Shown here in pieces: positions 48,350-60,030 of a stretch of 64,000 bases of DNA. The position numbers and the translations under genes are program-made. The stretch is from Leucocoprinus leucothites (taxonomy: Eukaryota > Basidiomycota > Agaricomycetes > Agaricales > Agaricaceae), in assembly GCA_013368445.1 (NCBI GenBank), contig JAACJO010000056.1, positions 19,389 to 83,388 of the forward strand, given 5' to 3'. A model generated the notes under the pieces. That model was not told the DNA's origin. It made no database searches and worked only from the letters and a program-made list of their open reading frames with translations. The stretch's first letter is position 1. Each line of letters begins with the position of its first letter.

Positions 48350-50369
48350 ATGCCATCCTTCGCTGGAAGTAATCGGTTCAAAGTCAAAGGAAGTACCTTC
48401 ATTGAAAATGAAACCATCAACGTTCACCATCATCCTTCCTGTGAGTGTTGTACATTGTGCCACCCCGGTAAATGTCTGAAATATGATGTATGTGTGATAA
48501 ACCAGTCGATCTTGGTTTCGCGAAGCTACAGGCCGCCTCCCTACCTCAAGCCATGCACGATTCATCTGCTCGCGATCCTCCTCGCTGCTTCCCTGGTACC
48601 CGCGAAGAACATCTACACACAATCACCAGCTGGGGAAAGGGCGAGTGGAAGGATAGTAGCACCCATGTTTTGTGGATGCAGGGGCCTGCTGGCGTTGGAA
48701 AGTCGGCGATCGCTCAAACATGGGTGGAGGGATTAGAGGGCAAACACGGCGCTTCATTCTTCTTCTCTCGAGCAAATCACTGGAACAATCCCAGCAAGTT
48801 CATTCCGACGATCGCTTATCAACTCGCCACCAAGTACCCCTCGTATCGCGAAGCCGTCTGCGCCACCATCGTCCGGGATCCGCTTGTCCTGCAGAAATCG
48901 ATCAATACTCAGTTTCAGGAGCTCCTCGTGGAACCACTCCGCGAGTTGAGCTCTGAAGATCGCGATGCCAGCGACAAAGCTGTTGTCATAATTGATGGCC
49001 TCGACGAATGTGATGGTCTAGTAGCGCAGGATACCATTGTTGAGGTGATCGTTACGTCCGTCGCTGAAGGAACATCTCCCTTCTTGTGGGCGTTTTTCAC
49101 TCGCCCTGAACCCAATATCGTGGCAAGTTTCTCTTCCAGCAAGGCGAAAGACCTGTGCTGGTACCTGACATTACCGGTCTCTCGCGACGCAGACAGGGAC
49201 ATCGAGGCGTATCTTCGCGATGGGTTTCGGACCATAAGGACGAGATATCACATCCCTGAAGTCGTACACTGGCCGTTGGAGGAGGATATTCTCTGTCTAG
49301 TTGAGCAGTCGGCTGGATTGTTCATTTATGGAGCTAGTGCCATGCGATTCATCACCCTCGGTCCTGGACTACCGGGCCCCGCAGAGCGTCTTAGGATTTT
49401 GCTCGAAATAGGCAGCAACGCCAGTCAACCGCTCTCTAAGCTTGACCAGCTCTACCTTCTCATCATGCAGCAAATACCGAAGGATATCCTCCAGAATGCA
49501 TTGCTCATCCTCACCTGCGACCAATTGATGGAAACTTCCGGGGTGGAGGTCTCCTATATGTGTATTTTACTTAATTTTTCCGAAGCCACATTTTACTCCC
49601 TTCTTCATAATCTTCACTCCGTCCTTCAAGTACAGCCTTTCGGTGAACACGGTGCCCGCTATCTTCGATTTTATCACGCTTCCTTCACCGACTTTTTGGA
49701 GTCACCCGAGAGGTCGACACCAGAGTACTGCATACTAACACACAATCTTTTCGGCCGACTGTACTCTGCATGTCTTGACCTTGCTTGCGCTCCACTGCCC
49801 CTGAGCTCCCCAGATCTAGCCACCGGTGTGTACATCAACAGAAGTGAAGGCTAAAGCTGTAACTGATCGTATACAGGAAGGCACTGTTCGGAATGTCACT
49901 TGGGTGGGGACATGGCAAGGATGGCGGCGTACTTCAGGGCGGTGATTGGACTCATAAGGCTTCCCATAGTGATGTTCCCCCGGTATCAACTCCGCGCTGA
50001 TCCTGGATCTCTGGACAGATTGCTGCTTGTCAAGTGGAACCACCCAGCTGCCCAAATTCCGGGTACTTCCCTGCGGAAGGACGAAATCGAATTTTTCATC
50101 AAAGAGGTATTCTAGTATATTTCGATCTCACTTTCACCACTCATTTATATTCGCAGATCCCAAAAAAATGGCGGTCCAGTATAATCACGAGTGCTCCAGT
50201 TAGAGAGTCCCTACTCAGTAAAGTAAAGCGCTTGGTGCTTCGACGCGCTTCCCCCAGAGTATACACCTTGGGAACCGGAAGCCGCACGGCGTTACTAGTC
50301 TTTGATGAAGAGTATGGTTGTTATGATTTCGGTACTATCGCACCATCGAACACTAGGAATATTCCTTGA
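48350..50369 (+). CDS. NACHT NTPase (NACHT-5), array unit D
   Basis: Four exons (48350-48440, 48506-49825, 49877-50106, 50157-50369) give 617 aa. Exon 1 encodes KGSTFIENETINVHHHPS, one codon shorter than in NACHT-2 to NACHT-4. Walker A GPAGVGKS, Walker B VVIIDGLDECDG and sensor FFTRPEPNI are intact. Distal exon 2 has its own variant (MCILLNFSEATFYSLLHNL with QPFGEHGARY). The tail is normal through VYTLGTGSRTALLV but stops at SNTRNIP, about 14 residues before the usual end, because of a TGA where other copies read an LKDLL-type sequence. The protein is otherwise complete, so I call it functional. Confidence 0.88.
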
Positions 50370-51027
50370 AATGTCTTCTGTCGCTGACTCGGTTCCAAGC
50401 TTGCTTTTGATACTACGGGAGCAGATTGTCTGGAAAAAGGGTAGATTCGCCAGACACTACTCGGCCTTCTGTCATTTGTAAAGTAGCTTCTTGGCGGCAT
50501 TCAGAAAAATCAGTTGTTGAGTCTGTCGGAGACTTGTCAACTACACAGTTTCTTCTGCCGTCACAGATACGTACGACGACAGCAAATTAACACAAATTCC
50601 TGACAATGACGATTGTTCCGTGCTTGATTTTAATCAATAACAGGTGGTCGCAGATCACATTGCTCATACAATTGGACAGAGTGGCTCCAAGAGAGATTCA
50701 AAACTGAACGAGTGCAGTGACTGCATTCAGTATACAGTGTTATTGCAGAACGAGCCGCCGACTCCGATCACACCCAAACCTGTGACTGTGACCAAATATC
50801 CATCAACGCGGTTATTTTGGGGTTATTTTGGACAGGTTCATTTCAGACTACACAGTGCGCCATGGGCTCCAGCGTTCCCCTCCTCGTCAATTCCCCTGTG
50901 TGATTCTAAAATGATATCCCTTTGTATGCTATACATCTAGGAATAAACGACGTGCACCATCTTGCTTACCAAACGAAGCCTACGCATTGATCCAGGAACG
51001 GGACCGCGAAACAGCTATTGGGATGCC
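50370..51027. other. Short spacer of unit D
   Basis: At about 0.65 kb this is the shortest spacer. The NACHT 3' flank passes directly into the Chs7 flank (GGACAGAGTGGCTCC near 50,680, TGTGACTGTGACC near 50,780). The minus-strand recurring block has been deleted. A local duplication GGTTATTTTGGG occurs near 50,812-50,830. No gene. Confidence 0.5.
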
Positions 51028-51291
51028 CAATGAATCGAATTCCCCCATCATTGACTCTGTTTGGCCACGACGCAACTCTCAAGGTTTCATGCTGACCAAT
51101 GGAGGCGTTCGTGATGTCCTATGTTTCTTCGCACGCATCTATCCCAATTCCACGAGTTCGCCGCGTCTTGCCTCCCTCAAGCCTCTGGCCGAGACCATGG
51201 AGCCCAGTATACCGTTATGGACTCATGGTAGTCCCACTCTTGCAAGTGAATATCCGGAGATGCTGAATTCCTCGAACAGGCTACGACGGGT
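51028..51291 (+). pseudogene. Broken 5' fragment of a Chs7-like gene (unit D/E junction)
   Basis: It is homologous to the other three fragments (CCAATGAATCGAATTCCC at its start is also near 29,346). It ends at CTACGACGGGTCG just before BRCT copy E. It is frame-broken, and exon 3 onward is absent. Confidence 0.55.
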
Positions 51292-54138
51292 CGTTGAATC
51301 GATAAATGATTTGATAGAGAAGTCTGTGGACGTTGATGAAAGTTGTTATTTGTAGGACTATCGGGCAGATCGGACGTTGGTCTTGGGCAAGATTCAGTTG
51401 TGAGTGTTGATTTAGGATGGATTGCGGTGTTGTTTAACCTGATGACAAGCAGACCACAGTGTTATTCTGTTCATGCGACGATATCCTCAGGTACCGCGAC
51501 CTGCGCATCAGAGGACCACCTTCCATCTCTTTCACGTCCTCCGCTCTAGCTTCTTCTCTTCGTGTTGGTTTGTCCAACACAACTCTAAACGCATGATCTC
51601 GCCGTCCCCTCCGCAGACATATCTGCCCTCTGTAGTCAATGGCACGTAGCACTCACCGACGACGTGACACATCCCTCCTGTACCACGCCCCTATCAACCA
51701 AATACGCCATCGCACTGGGCCACCACGCAAATACAGGCATTATAATCATCTTACCCCATTGGTTTGCTGATTCGGTAAAGCTAGGGATTAGCGGTCTACC
51801 AGTAGAGTGCCATTCGTGGCCTGATCCTCCATTTTTGAAGGATATTGAGGTGAATATGAGCAAGCTGAGGAGAAATGAGGGGAGAAGGCAAGGGGAAGGC
51901 GAACTGTGAGAGGAGGGAGGAAGAGGGGTCGAAAGAAAGGCGGAGAAAACATGATGCTCACTGCGGACCAGTTCACGCCCTCCGCATCTAATCCGAAGAT
52001 GCCGTTACCGAAAGATGCCGACCTGTTGCCTGTGAGCTGCAGTGTATTCGATAACAAGCAGATTCTTCTCCGTTAGACGTTGTCGTTGTAGGGAGACGGT
52101 TTAGTCGAGAATTGGGAGAGTGGGAGGGTTGGTGTTGAGGTATCCTGGAGATGGTGGTGATGATTTAACCACGGAGGAGGGGGAGAGGAGGGGAGAGCTG
52201 TGGCGGAGTATGATGTCCTGATTACGAGATGGAGGAGTTGGAAGGCGTATGGAAAGGCAGGCACTTTGAACAAAAGCTCGCGAGAAACATACTTATTCAT
52301 GATTTTGTTAGATATTGAAGCTATACGAGACTACTGGGACTATGACGTGGATATACTATGTCCAATTGCTCGCCTGATGCCGAGATCGGTCGACCAGCTG
52401 CTGCATTATCCTATTCCGCGGGACCTGTCAAAGGTTTTTAAAGCGTGTACAATGATCATTTCATATGTGCGCACGTTCTTACGTGTTACAGGAATTTACT
52501 GTGACGAACTACACCGGCGAAGCTCGCGAACACATCCAATGTATCATCACCGCGATGGGCGCCGAGTTTACACCTATGATGACCGGTCGTAACACCGTCC
52601 TCCTCTCCGCATAGTACGTTCTCCGTATGATCATTAAGCCACTCATGTATTTACGCATGTAACTAGTATCCAAGCCCGAAGACGGACAAAGCACGAGCAT
52701 GGTCACTTCCCATTGTCAATCATACCTGGCTCGAAGGTTGTTTCATTCAATGGCGTTACTTGGTCATGGCCACCGATAAATAGATCATGTTTCCGACTGG
52801 AGTGGATTTTTGGTGAGAGGGCGTTGGAGTGCACGGGGCAGAGCTATGCGATGAAGAGGAGATCACGAGTATGAGGAGAGTGGTGATGAGGTGGGAGTGT
52901 ATGCGGACATGGATGTGAAGATGGATGGAGAGCAGGAGGATGAGGCGTTGAAGAAGAGCGTGGAGGAGGATATCGACATGATTAGTATGCCGGATACCGA
53001 CAATCCTGGACGGGATATGACATTTAACACGTCGAGATGAATGGGAAGACGTCGCCTGTAACCTTGAAATCGGCACCGGGCTCACCAACGAAACGGAGTG
53101 TGGTACCTACCTCTTCGGCGCCTACCAAACAGGATGCGAAAGCTTCTTCGGCCATGCCGGTTTCGCCGACCAAGCGGACGAAATCAATGTCGGTATCACA
53201 GACAAAGAGGAAGGTCGCATCTAAAGGAGAGGATGAGGAGAGATTGGAGGTAGACGAACCCGCGCAGTCACCGAGTGACGATGACGCTGAGGAGAGCGAA
53301 AAGCACCAGGGGAAGTCGGTTCGGACGCCGCATACGGGAATTGCTGCGGCAGCGTCGAACAAAGTGTATTTGATGACGATGCAGGCGACACTTGGCGTTG
53401 ATGTGGTCAAGTGTGTATCGTGTCACCTCACCGCTGCTGGGATTTAACTATCGATTAGGCGCTTGAGAGACTTGGTGAGGTTATAACTTCGAGACCCTCA
53501 CAGTGCATGCACCTGATCGCTCCGAATTTTGCGCGAATGGTAAAATTCTTGTGTGCGTTGGCTTCTGCACCTGTGGTTCCGCACGACACGTGGGCTGTCA
53601 AGTCGGTGCAGGCGAAACAGCTATTACGTGTGTCAATACCTCTCAACTGAAACTACAGCTGACGATGATTTTCCTTTTTCGTGCAGCTTTTGCGATATTT
53701 TTACTCCAAGATCCTGCCGCCAAAACTAAGTATCGTATGAAGTTCAGTAAGGCACTCACGAATGCAAAAGAACTCAAAGGGACATTCCTCACAAACAAGA
53801 CGTTTTATCTGACTACCAAGTCAAAAGTGGATTATAAGCTATTAAAGAGCGTCGTCAGCGCTCATGGTCGCCTGGTGCGTCGATATCTATTTGCACGTCG
53901 CCTCAGCGACTCATGTGACTCACCCGTGTATGTATAGCTCTTGCAAAAATCGCCGACAGTTTGACAGCTCACCGGACATGCGGATCGGCATGCCATTTCG
54001 GAGTTGAGGATATATTGACTTGGAAGCCGTTGGCTGCATAGGTCTACCGATTTATACCATGAGTTTTTATTGATTGGGGTGCTGAGGCAGTAATTGGACT
54101 GGGATTTGATAGAGTTTAGAATCGCGGGATCGGTGTGA
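51292..54138 (+). pseudogene. BRCT (Rtt107/Brc1-like) pseudogene, copy E
   Basis: It starts at the same border as copies B-D (TTGAATCG|ATAAAT, donor lost). Exon 4 keeps PHWFADSVKLGISGLPVECHSW but is frameshifted after 51,890. Exon 7 has a TAG near 52,782 (GATAAATAG) and loses almost the whole linker by a deletion that joins KSVRTP to TGIAAAASNKVYL (about 53,330). This breakpoint differs from the C/D deletion. The donor at the end of exon 7 has lost one G (GTCAAGTGTGTATC for GTCAAGGTGTGTATC). BRCT 5-6 exons are readable but carry substitutions; the stop is at 54,136-54,138. Confidence 0.88.
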
Positions 54139-54408
54139 GGATATGAAGGCGTCATTTTCCACGACATGGATTTAGCTTTTGGGAGTTTGATTTGTTTATT
54201 GTGGTTTTGTTTATGGCATTTTATACTAGCTTTGTGGTTGGCTCCCCGCGGTTCGGGTTGCTTCTTCGTGGGTACAAAGTCAGTCATTTAGCTCTTTTAT
54301 GTCGATTGTAGTGTTCTGCTGGGTACTGACGCTTGGTCCTAGCTCCCATCGCACTCTCACCGTTCTGCAGCGCCTTCCGCCTTGGGCTGACCACAACACT
54401 TTGTCATT

Positions 54409-56465
54409 ATGCCATTTTTTCGCTGGGAGTAATCGCTTTGAAATCAAAGGAGGTACCTTCATTGAAAATGAAACTGTCAACGTCCACCATCATCCTTCCT
54501 GTGAGTGTTTTACCTGGTAGCATCCTGGTAAACGGCTGAACCATAATGTGCTTGCGATAAATCAGTCGATCCTGGTTTCGACAAGCTACAGGCCGCCTCC
54601 CTACCTCAAGCCATGCACAATTCCTCTGCTCGCGATCCTCCTCGCTGCTTCCCCGGTACCCGCGAGGAACACCTACGAACCATCACTAGCTGGGGAAGGG
54701 GCGAGTGGGAGGATACTCGAATCCGCCTTTTGTGGATGCAGGGGCCCGCTGGTGTTGGAAAGTCGGCGATCGCTCAAACATGGGTGGAGGCACTGAAGGG
54801 CAAGCTTGGTACTACATTCTTCTTCTCCCGAGCGAACCACTGGAACGACCCCAACAAGCTCATTCCGACAATCGCTTACCAACTCGCCACCAAGTATCCC
54901 TCGTATCGCGAAGCCGTGTGCGCCACCATTGTTCGGGATCCCTTTGTCCTGCAAAAGTCGATCAGTACCCAGTTTCAGGAGCTCCTCGTGGAACCACTCC
55001 GTGAGTTGAGCTCTGAAGATCGCGATGCCAGTGACAGCGTCGTCGTCATAATCGATGGCCTAGACGAATGTGATGGTCTGGAGGCGCAGGATGCCATCGT
55101 TGAAGTGATCATTACATCCATCGCCGAAGGAACATCTCCCTTCCGGTGGGCATTTTTCACTCGCCCTGAGCCCAATATCGTGGCCAGCTTCTCTTCCAGC
55201 AAAGCGAGAGACCTGTGCTGGTACCTGACATTGCCGGTCTCTCGCGATGCGGACAAGGACATCGAAGCATACTTTCGTGATGGATTTAGGACTATACGAG
55301 CAAGGTATCGCATCCCTGAAGTTGTACGCTGGCCGGAGGAGGAGGATATCCTCCGACTTGTTGACCAGTCGGCTGGATTGTTCGTCTATGGAGCCAGTGC
55401 CATGCGGTTCATCACACTTGGCCCCGGACTACCGGGCCCTGAAGAACGTCTCAAGGCTTTGCTCGAAATAGGAAACAACACCAGCCAACCACTTTCTAAA
55501 CTTGACCAGCTCTACCTTCTCATTATGCACCAGATCCCGAAGGATAGCCTCCCGAATACACTACTCATCCTCACCTACAATGAGGTGATAGGATCCCCTG
55601 GAAGGGATGTCTCCAAAATGTGTATTTTACTGAACTTCTCGGAAACGACATTTTATGCCCTTCTTCATAATCTTCACTCCGTCCTTGAAGTACCATCCTT
55701 GGTGAAAGATCGCCGTCTTCGGTTTTATCATGCTTCTTTCACCGACTTTTTGAAGACCCCTGACAGGTCGACACCAGAGTACTGCATACGAACGCACAAT
55801 CTCTTCAGTCGGCTCTACTCTGCCTGTCTTGATCTTGCTTGCGCTCCGCTGTGCCCGTGCTTCCCAGATCCAACTATTGGTGTGTGCATCCGCTGAAGTG
55901 GAGACTAAAGCCCTGACTGATCGTGTGCAGGAGGACGCTGCTCGGGAAGCTGCTCGGGTGGCAATGAAGCAAAGTTGACAACGCAGCAAGTCGCATTACA
56001 TGAGCTCATAAAGCTTCCTCGCTTAATGCTCCCTTGGTATAAACTCTGCGAGGATCCTGGCTCTCTGGACCGACTACTGCTTGCCAAGTGGAACTATGCA
56101 GCAAACGACTCGCTGACGTTTGTCCTGACGGAGGACGAAGTCGAAATTTTCGTGAAGGAGGTACTCAATTGCATTTCGGTGTTACTTATGTCGCTCATTT
56201 CTACTCGCAGATCCCAGAAAAATGGCGGTCTAATGTAGTCACGAGTGCTCCAGCTAGAGAGACTTTATACGGTATGGCAGCGGGCTTAGTGCGTCAACGC
56301 CCTTCCCCCAGAGTATACACTTTGGGAGCAGGAAGTCACATGGCGTTACTAGTCTTTGATGAATTGCAGGATCGATATAGATTCAGTAATATTGAACCAT
56401 CGAACACTAGCAAAAATTCCCTGAAAGATCTTCTGTCATTGGTTCTGTTTCATGTTTATTCTTGA
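54409..56465 (+). CDS. NACHT NTPase (NACHT-6), array unit E, with an exon 1 frameshift
   Basis: Exons by homology: 54409-54500, 54566-55879, 55931-56160, 56211-56465. Exon 1 begins ATGCCATTTTTTCGC, where the other copies read TTCTTCGCT or similar; one extra base in the T run throws the frame to an early TAA. From the conserved internal ATG at 54,613 (QAMHNSSARD) all the rest is open: Walker A GPAGVGKS, Walker B VVIIDGLDECDG, sensor FFTRPEPNI, then the tail to LSLVLFHVYS. Started there, it would lack only about 47 N-terminal residues and keep the NTPase. Because the difference is a single base in a homopolymer, it may be a sequencing artefact. Otherwise it is a mild truncation or an early step of decay. 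Confidence 0.8.
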
Positions 56466-57372
56466 CACTAGAGGAGCAGATTGTCTTGTGAGAGTATATT
56501 CACGATATTTCGCTCTGCCTTCTTCCATTTATAAAATAGCTACTTGGTAGCGTTCAAGAAAATCAATTATTTTTGAGTCTATCGAATATTGTATGACCAC
56601 GTAGTTGGTATGAGCAACGAAAAGAGGTGTTGGAGGTATTTCTTTTAGCATTGGTTTTGGAGTGTTGTTGGAGTTTGGCTTTATAGTACCGGACGATGTG
56701 TCTCTACATCCGCTCAATTCAAGGATGGATGAAGCGAATACAATATCTTACATGGGTTGGCATCTGGCACGATGTGCACGAGGATGTGAATGGGAAAATG
56801 GCAGTGATGAGAATAGGTGAGTCACAAGGACCTTCGAAATCAGGCTCTCGAATTTAGCTCCTTCGGCGAAATTTTCTGATATTGTTCCACATGACCTTTC
56901 CAGCTCCTCCCACAGTTACTGCAATAGCAGTCCAACTGGCATGCAGCGCTATCTAGTAATAACGAGCAGGCATGGGAGAACACTTTGAAACGCCGATAGA
57001 ATAACAGCTTGGCCACCTAATAATTAGACGGCACGATCGGGTGGCTTTTCATAGAGCGAGAGTCGAGTCATCGGCTGTTTCTGAGTGAACCAAAGACTAT
57101 GATAACTCTGACCAGAAAACATAAAATCCAAAACCATGCCCGCAACTCTCTTCAGCCACACATTAAAGTCTGCGTCCTCATCAGCTCATTCATACCCTCC
57201 GAACATTTGCTGGCCATCACGCTAACTCATTCAGTATTCATACGGATCATCGACGGTTTCGCTTCCAGCAAACTAATCATACGCCCTCGTGTAAGCCGCA
57301 TCGTCGAAATCCATATCACCAATACAACTGGTCAACTACACAAACTTACATGGGTCACTGGACGTTTCCAGT
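56466..57372. other. Spacer remnant downstream of NACHT-6
   Basis: It matches the array spacers: NACHT 3' flank, then the minus-strand unknown block around 56,760-56,960 (GCAGTGATGAGAATAGGTGA is identical near 36,200) and the block around 57,090-57,300. The similarity ends near 57,370, where unit E is replaced by unrelated DNA. So the array's right boundary lies inside the spacer, before the Chs7-like gene. Confidence 0.55.
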
Positions 57373-57413
57373 GAAGAAACCATTCTCTGTCTTGGACGCT
57401 GTGGTTACTCTTC

Positions 57414-57794
57414 TCACCAAGAACCGTCACCGATACCGCCTCTATCAAAACTACTGGAAGTAGCTGTCGGTGCTGGTGCCAAGTCGTCGTCGGTGACTTC
57501 AAAGAATGGGCTGATGTTAATTAGGCTGGCGTTGTCAAACAATTCATCGATTTCCAAGGGACGGAAGCCCGATTCCAGGGCGTCTATATGCCTCACCCAG
57601 TGCCGCAAGGATTCTTCTGTTAGGCACGAATTCTCCAACCGACCCCTGTAGTATTTCGACTCTTCGACCAAGTCACTTTTGGAAGTATGATCAACACTCC
57701 ACATTCGTGACCGTTTGTGACCTGCTTCGACCTCTATTCCCGTTCTCGTTCCCAGTGCTTCTTGAATCCCGAGAAAAAGCCATTTAGTATGCAA
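57414..57794 (-). CDS. Uncharacterised acidic protein fragment
   Basis: A 126-codon minus-strand frame has coding-like composition: SLRHWVRHIDALESGFRPLE, then an acidic NISPFFEVTDDDLAPAPTA and the end GGIGDGSW. It lies exactly where the array spacer homology stops and has no copy elsewhere in the window. The first 25 residues may be read from an intron, so the true start could be in an upstream exon. I do not recognise the family. It might be the 3' exon of an inserted gene; no other exon was found up to 58,680. Confidence 0.4.
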   Translation of the reverse strand: MHTKWLFLGIQEALGTRTGIEVEAGHKRSRMWSVDHTSKSDLVEESKYYRGRLENSCLTEESLRHWVRHIDALESGFRPLEIDELFDNASLINISPFFEVTDDDLAPAPTATSSSFDRGGIGDGSW

Positions 57795-58685
57795 ATATAT
57801 GAGCGCTGTACTTATACGACTATTATCTTATTATAGTGAGAAGTTTCGTTTCTTTGAGCCCGATAACACCGAAAGATGACATTCAAGTTGTACACTGCTA
57901 GGGGATTCAACCGACCAAGTCACATTTGATGACGCGGTGCGAGAGCAGGCCAATACGGACTAGTTGTACTGAGAATGGTTTTGCCAGCGCTCAGTTTATA
58001 TGGAATTCCGACTCTATGAATATTGCTTCCTATGAGCATTGCGCCGTTGGAGCAAAATACTTAATTCTCAGGTCCGATGTAGTCATTTCTTGGACGCGCA
58101 GATAATACTTTGAGACTATTGAGGGTCAAGTCGTTAGATGAAGACATCCACATTAAATTACGCATGGGCATCGAGCTTTTGACACTCGAAGCTTAGCCTC
58201 TACATCCACAACCAACCGTTCCGAGGATTACTGTGCAATATTACAACAAGATAATCGCCGAGTAATGACATCTACATTATTCAGGCTGATATTATTGTCG
58301 CTCGAATTTGGTCTTGAAACTTTATGGCATGTAGTTTTGAGTCTCTTGGACGAGGGTAAACAGCTCTGTTGATCTTTGATCAGGAGCCATGTGGGAAACT
58401 TCGACTGATCACGATCGTTATGTATTTGCCTTTATTTGGTACATCTTGAGCGGTCTCCAGGCATGTTGTTATGGTGGGTAGCAACCGGGAAATCTGTACG
58501 TTTTTCTTCTCTGCGCAGAACGCAGAGTCTATGGAATAGCCATCCAGCACGCTCGTTTGTTTTTCCTCATATCGTGAGCTTTTGTCTTGTCTGTGGCGAC
58601 TTGGTGTAGAAGCGCTGATGTTTGGTTGATATTTGATGGCAGGTTGAATTGATTTCGTTATTCTTTGCCTCTCTTCCTCCTCCCA
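57795..58685. other. Intergenic region upstream of the right-arm Chs7-like gene
   Basis: About 0.9 kb with no supported gene. It should contain the promoter of the Chs7-like gene starting at 58,686. The minus-strand frame 58567-59004 is antisense to exons 1-2 of that gene and is rejected. Confidence 0.45.
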
Positions 58686-60030
58686 ATGGTCGGCTTCGGC
58701 GATTTTCAGCCTCTCTGTAGTGGGACACCAAGTTATCCTTGGTGTAATCTTTTCTACCGCCAGGTGCGCTCCAACGGCTCGTTTTTCCCTTCTTGCTGCT
58801 CACTTTCGACCGTTTTAGCTCCTTGATCATTCTCGAGAAACCCTTCAAGGAGCCTCTACCGATCCCCAGTCGGCTCCTGTCGGTGTCAACCCTCAATGCG
58901 GGATCCCTCGAATAGGTCATGACGGGTCGGTATCCAACGTCGCCAACATCGCTGCATGTGGTGTGAGCATTCTTCTCGTCGCCGTCCTCGTCTTCCTTTG
59001 TCATCGTCGGAAAGCCGCTGTTGGTACGCTCTTGCCTCTGTTGTTCTTCCCAATCGTAGTGTTGAATGTGATCATACAGGTCGTTGGGAACTCCGAACTT
59101 TGCTCATCGTATACCTGATCACTCTCCCCATTCAAATCGTAACCAACGCATCCCTGCTGCCACAAGGCTCAACGGCCCTCGTCGTACTCACCGCCATACA
59201 TGCCGGACTCGTTGTCGCCCTCTTCTGGGTACTACTAGCCAATGCGATTGTCGCGACGCAGTGGATAGAGGACGGTAGCATGGCTAGTATCGCTGTACGT
59301 GACTTCCGACTTCCTGTCATCGTATCATTTCTCAGACGAACCCCTAGCCCTTGTCAATCATTGCACTAATCCTGTTTTGGTGGCACCCTCTATATCTCTC
59401 TCGATGTTGCCCTTGGCATTACAGAAACCCTCGGTGGCCTCTCTAACCCGCCTGAGCGAATCCGGAGCATACCCTTGTTCGTGTTGACAAGCATATGGCC
59501 GCCTGTGTGAGTATCAAGCTTCGCCTCTTTATATCCACCTACTTCACATTCACTTCGTATGATGACCCCCGTGGCTATTCTTTGTTGTTTACGTCCGTGT
59601 GACTGACGGCCGCTCCCAGTGCCATCATCATTTACCTCGCGCTCATGACCTACATTGTGCTCCACGTTCTCAACGAGACGCGGCCGATGTGGTATTACCT
59701 TCTGTCCGCAGCCCTGTTCGTGCTGGCCCAGCTGGCCTGGTTCCTGCTTGGGAGGGTGATTTGCCGAGTGCGTCGTTTTGCCTTTTCGAGAAACTGATAC
59801 GCGTTGCTGATTCCATCTATCACAATCACCCTAACCGTGTAGGGCTCAAATCAGAAAGTTGATGGTTCCTTTATCGCGACGGTCCTGGAGACAGCGTCCG
59901 TGGGAGTACTATTCCTCGCTTGGAGAAGCATAACAGAAGGTGCGTTATACGCTTCACAAGCACATTCTTTCCCAGCACCTGATCATCAATTCTGTATTCA
60001 GAAACATGGGACGACGGATTTGAGTACTGA
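58686..60030 (+). pseudogene. Chs7-like chitin synthase export chaperone, right-arm copy with a one-base frameshift
   Basis: Seven exons are visible at 58686-58763, 58819-59023, 59080-59294, 59348-59506, 59620-59767, 59843-59939 and 60002-60030. They copy the left-arm gene closely: exon 1 is 78 nt in both, exon 3 215 nt, exon 6 97 nt and exon 7 29 nt. Landmarks are GFGDFQPLC, YPWCNLFYRQ, VGVNPQCGI, VLTAIHAGLVVALFWVLL, WIEDGSMASI, LSNPPERIRSIPLFVLTSIWP and the tail WDDGFEY. Exon 4 is 159 nt against 158 nt on the left: one extra base near TTTTGGTGGCACC shifts the frame and gives a stop shortly after. No alternative acceptor repairs it. Otherwise every exon looks functional, so this is a very young pseudogene or a base-call error. 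Confidence 0.8.

Noticed and set aside
58567..59004. 145-codon minus-strand frame rich in Lys and Arg
   Set aside because: It is antisense to exons 1 and 2 of the Chs7-like gene, whose exon lengths match the left-arm copy exactly.
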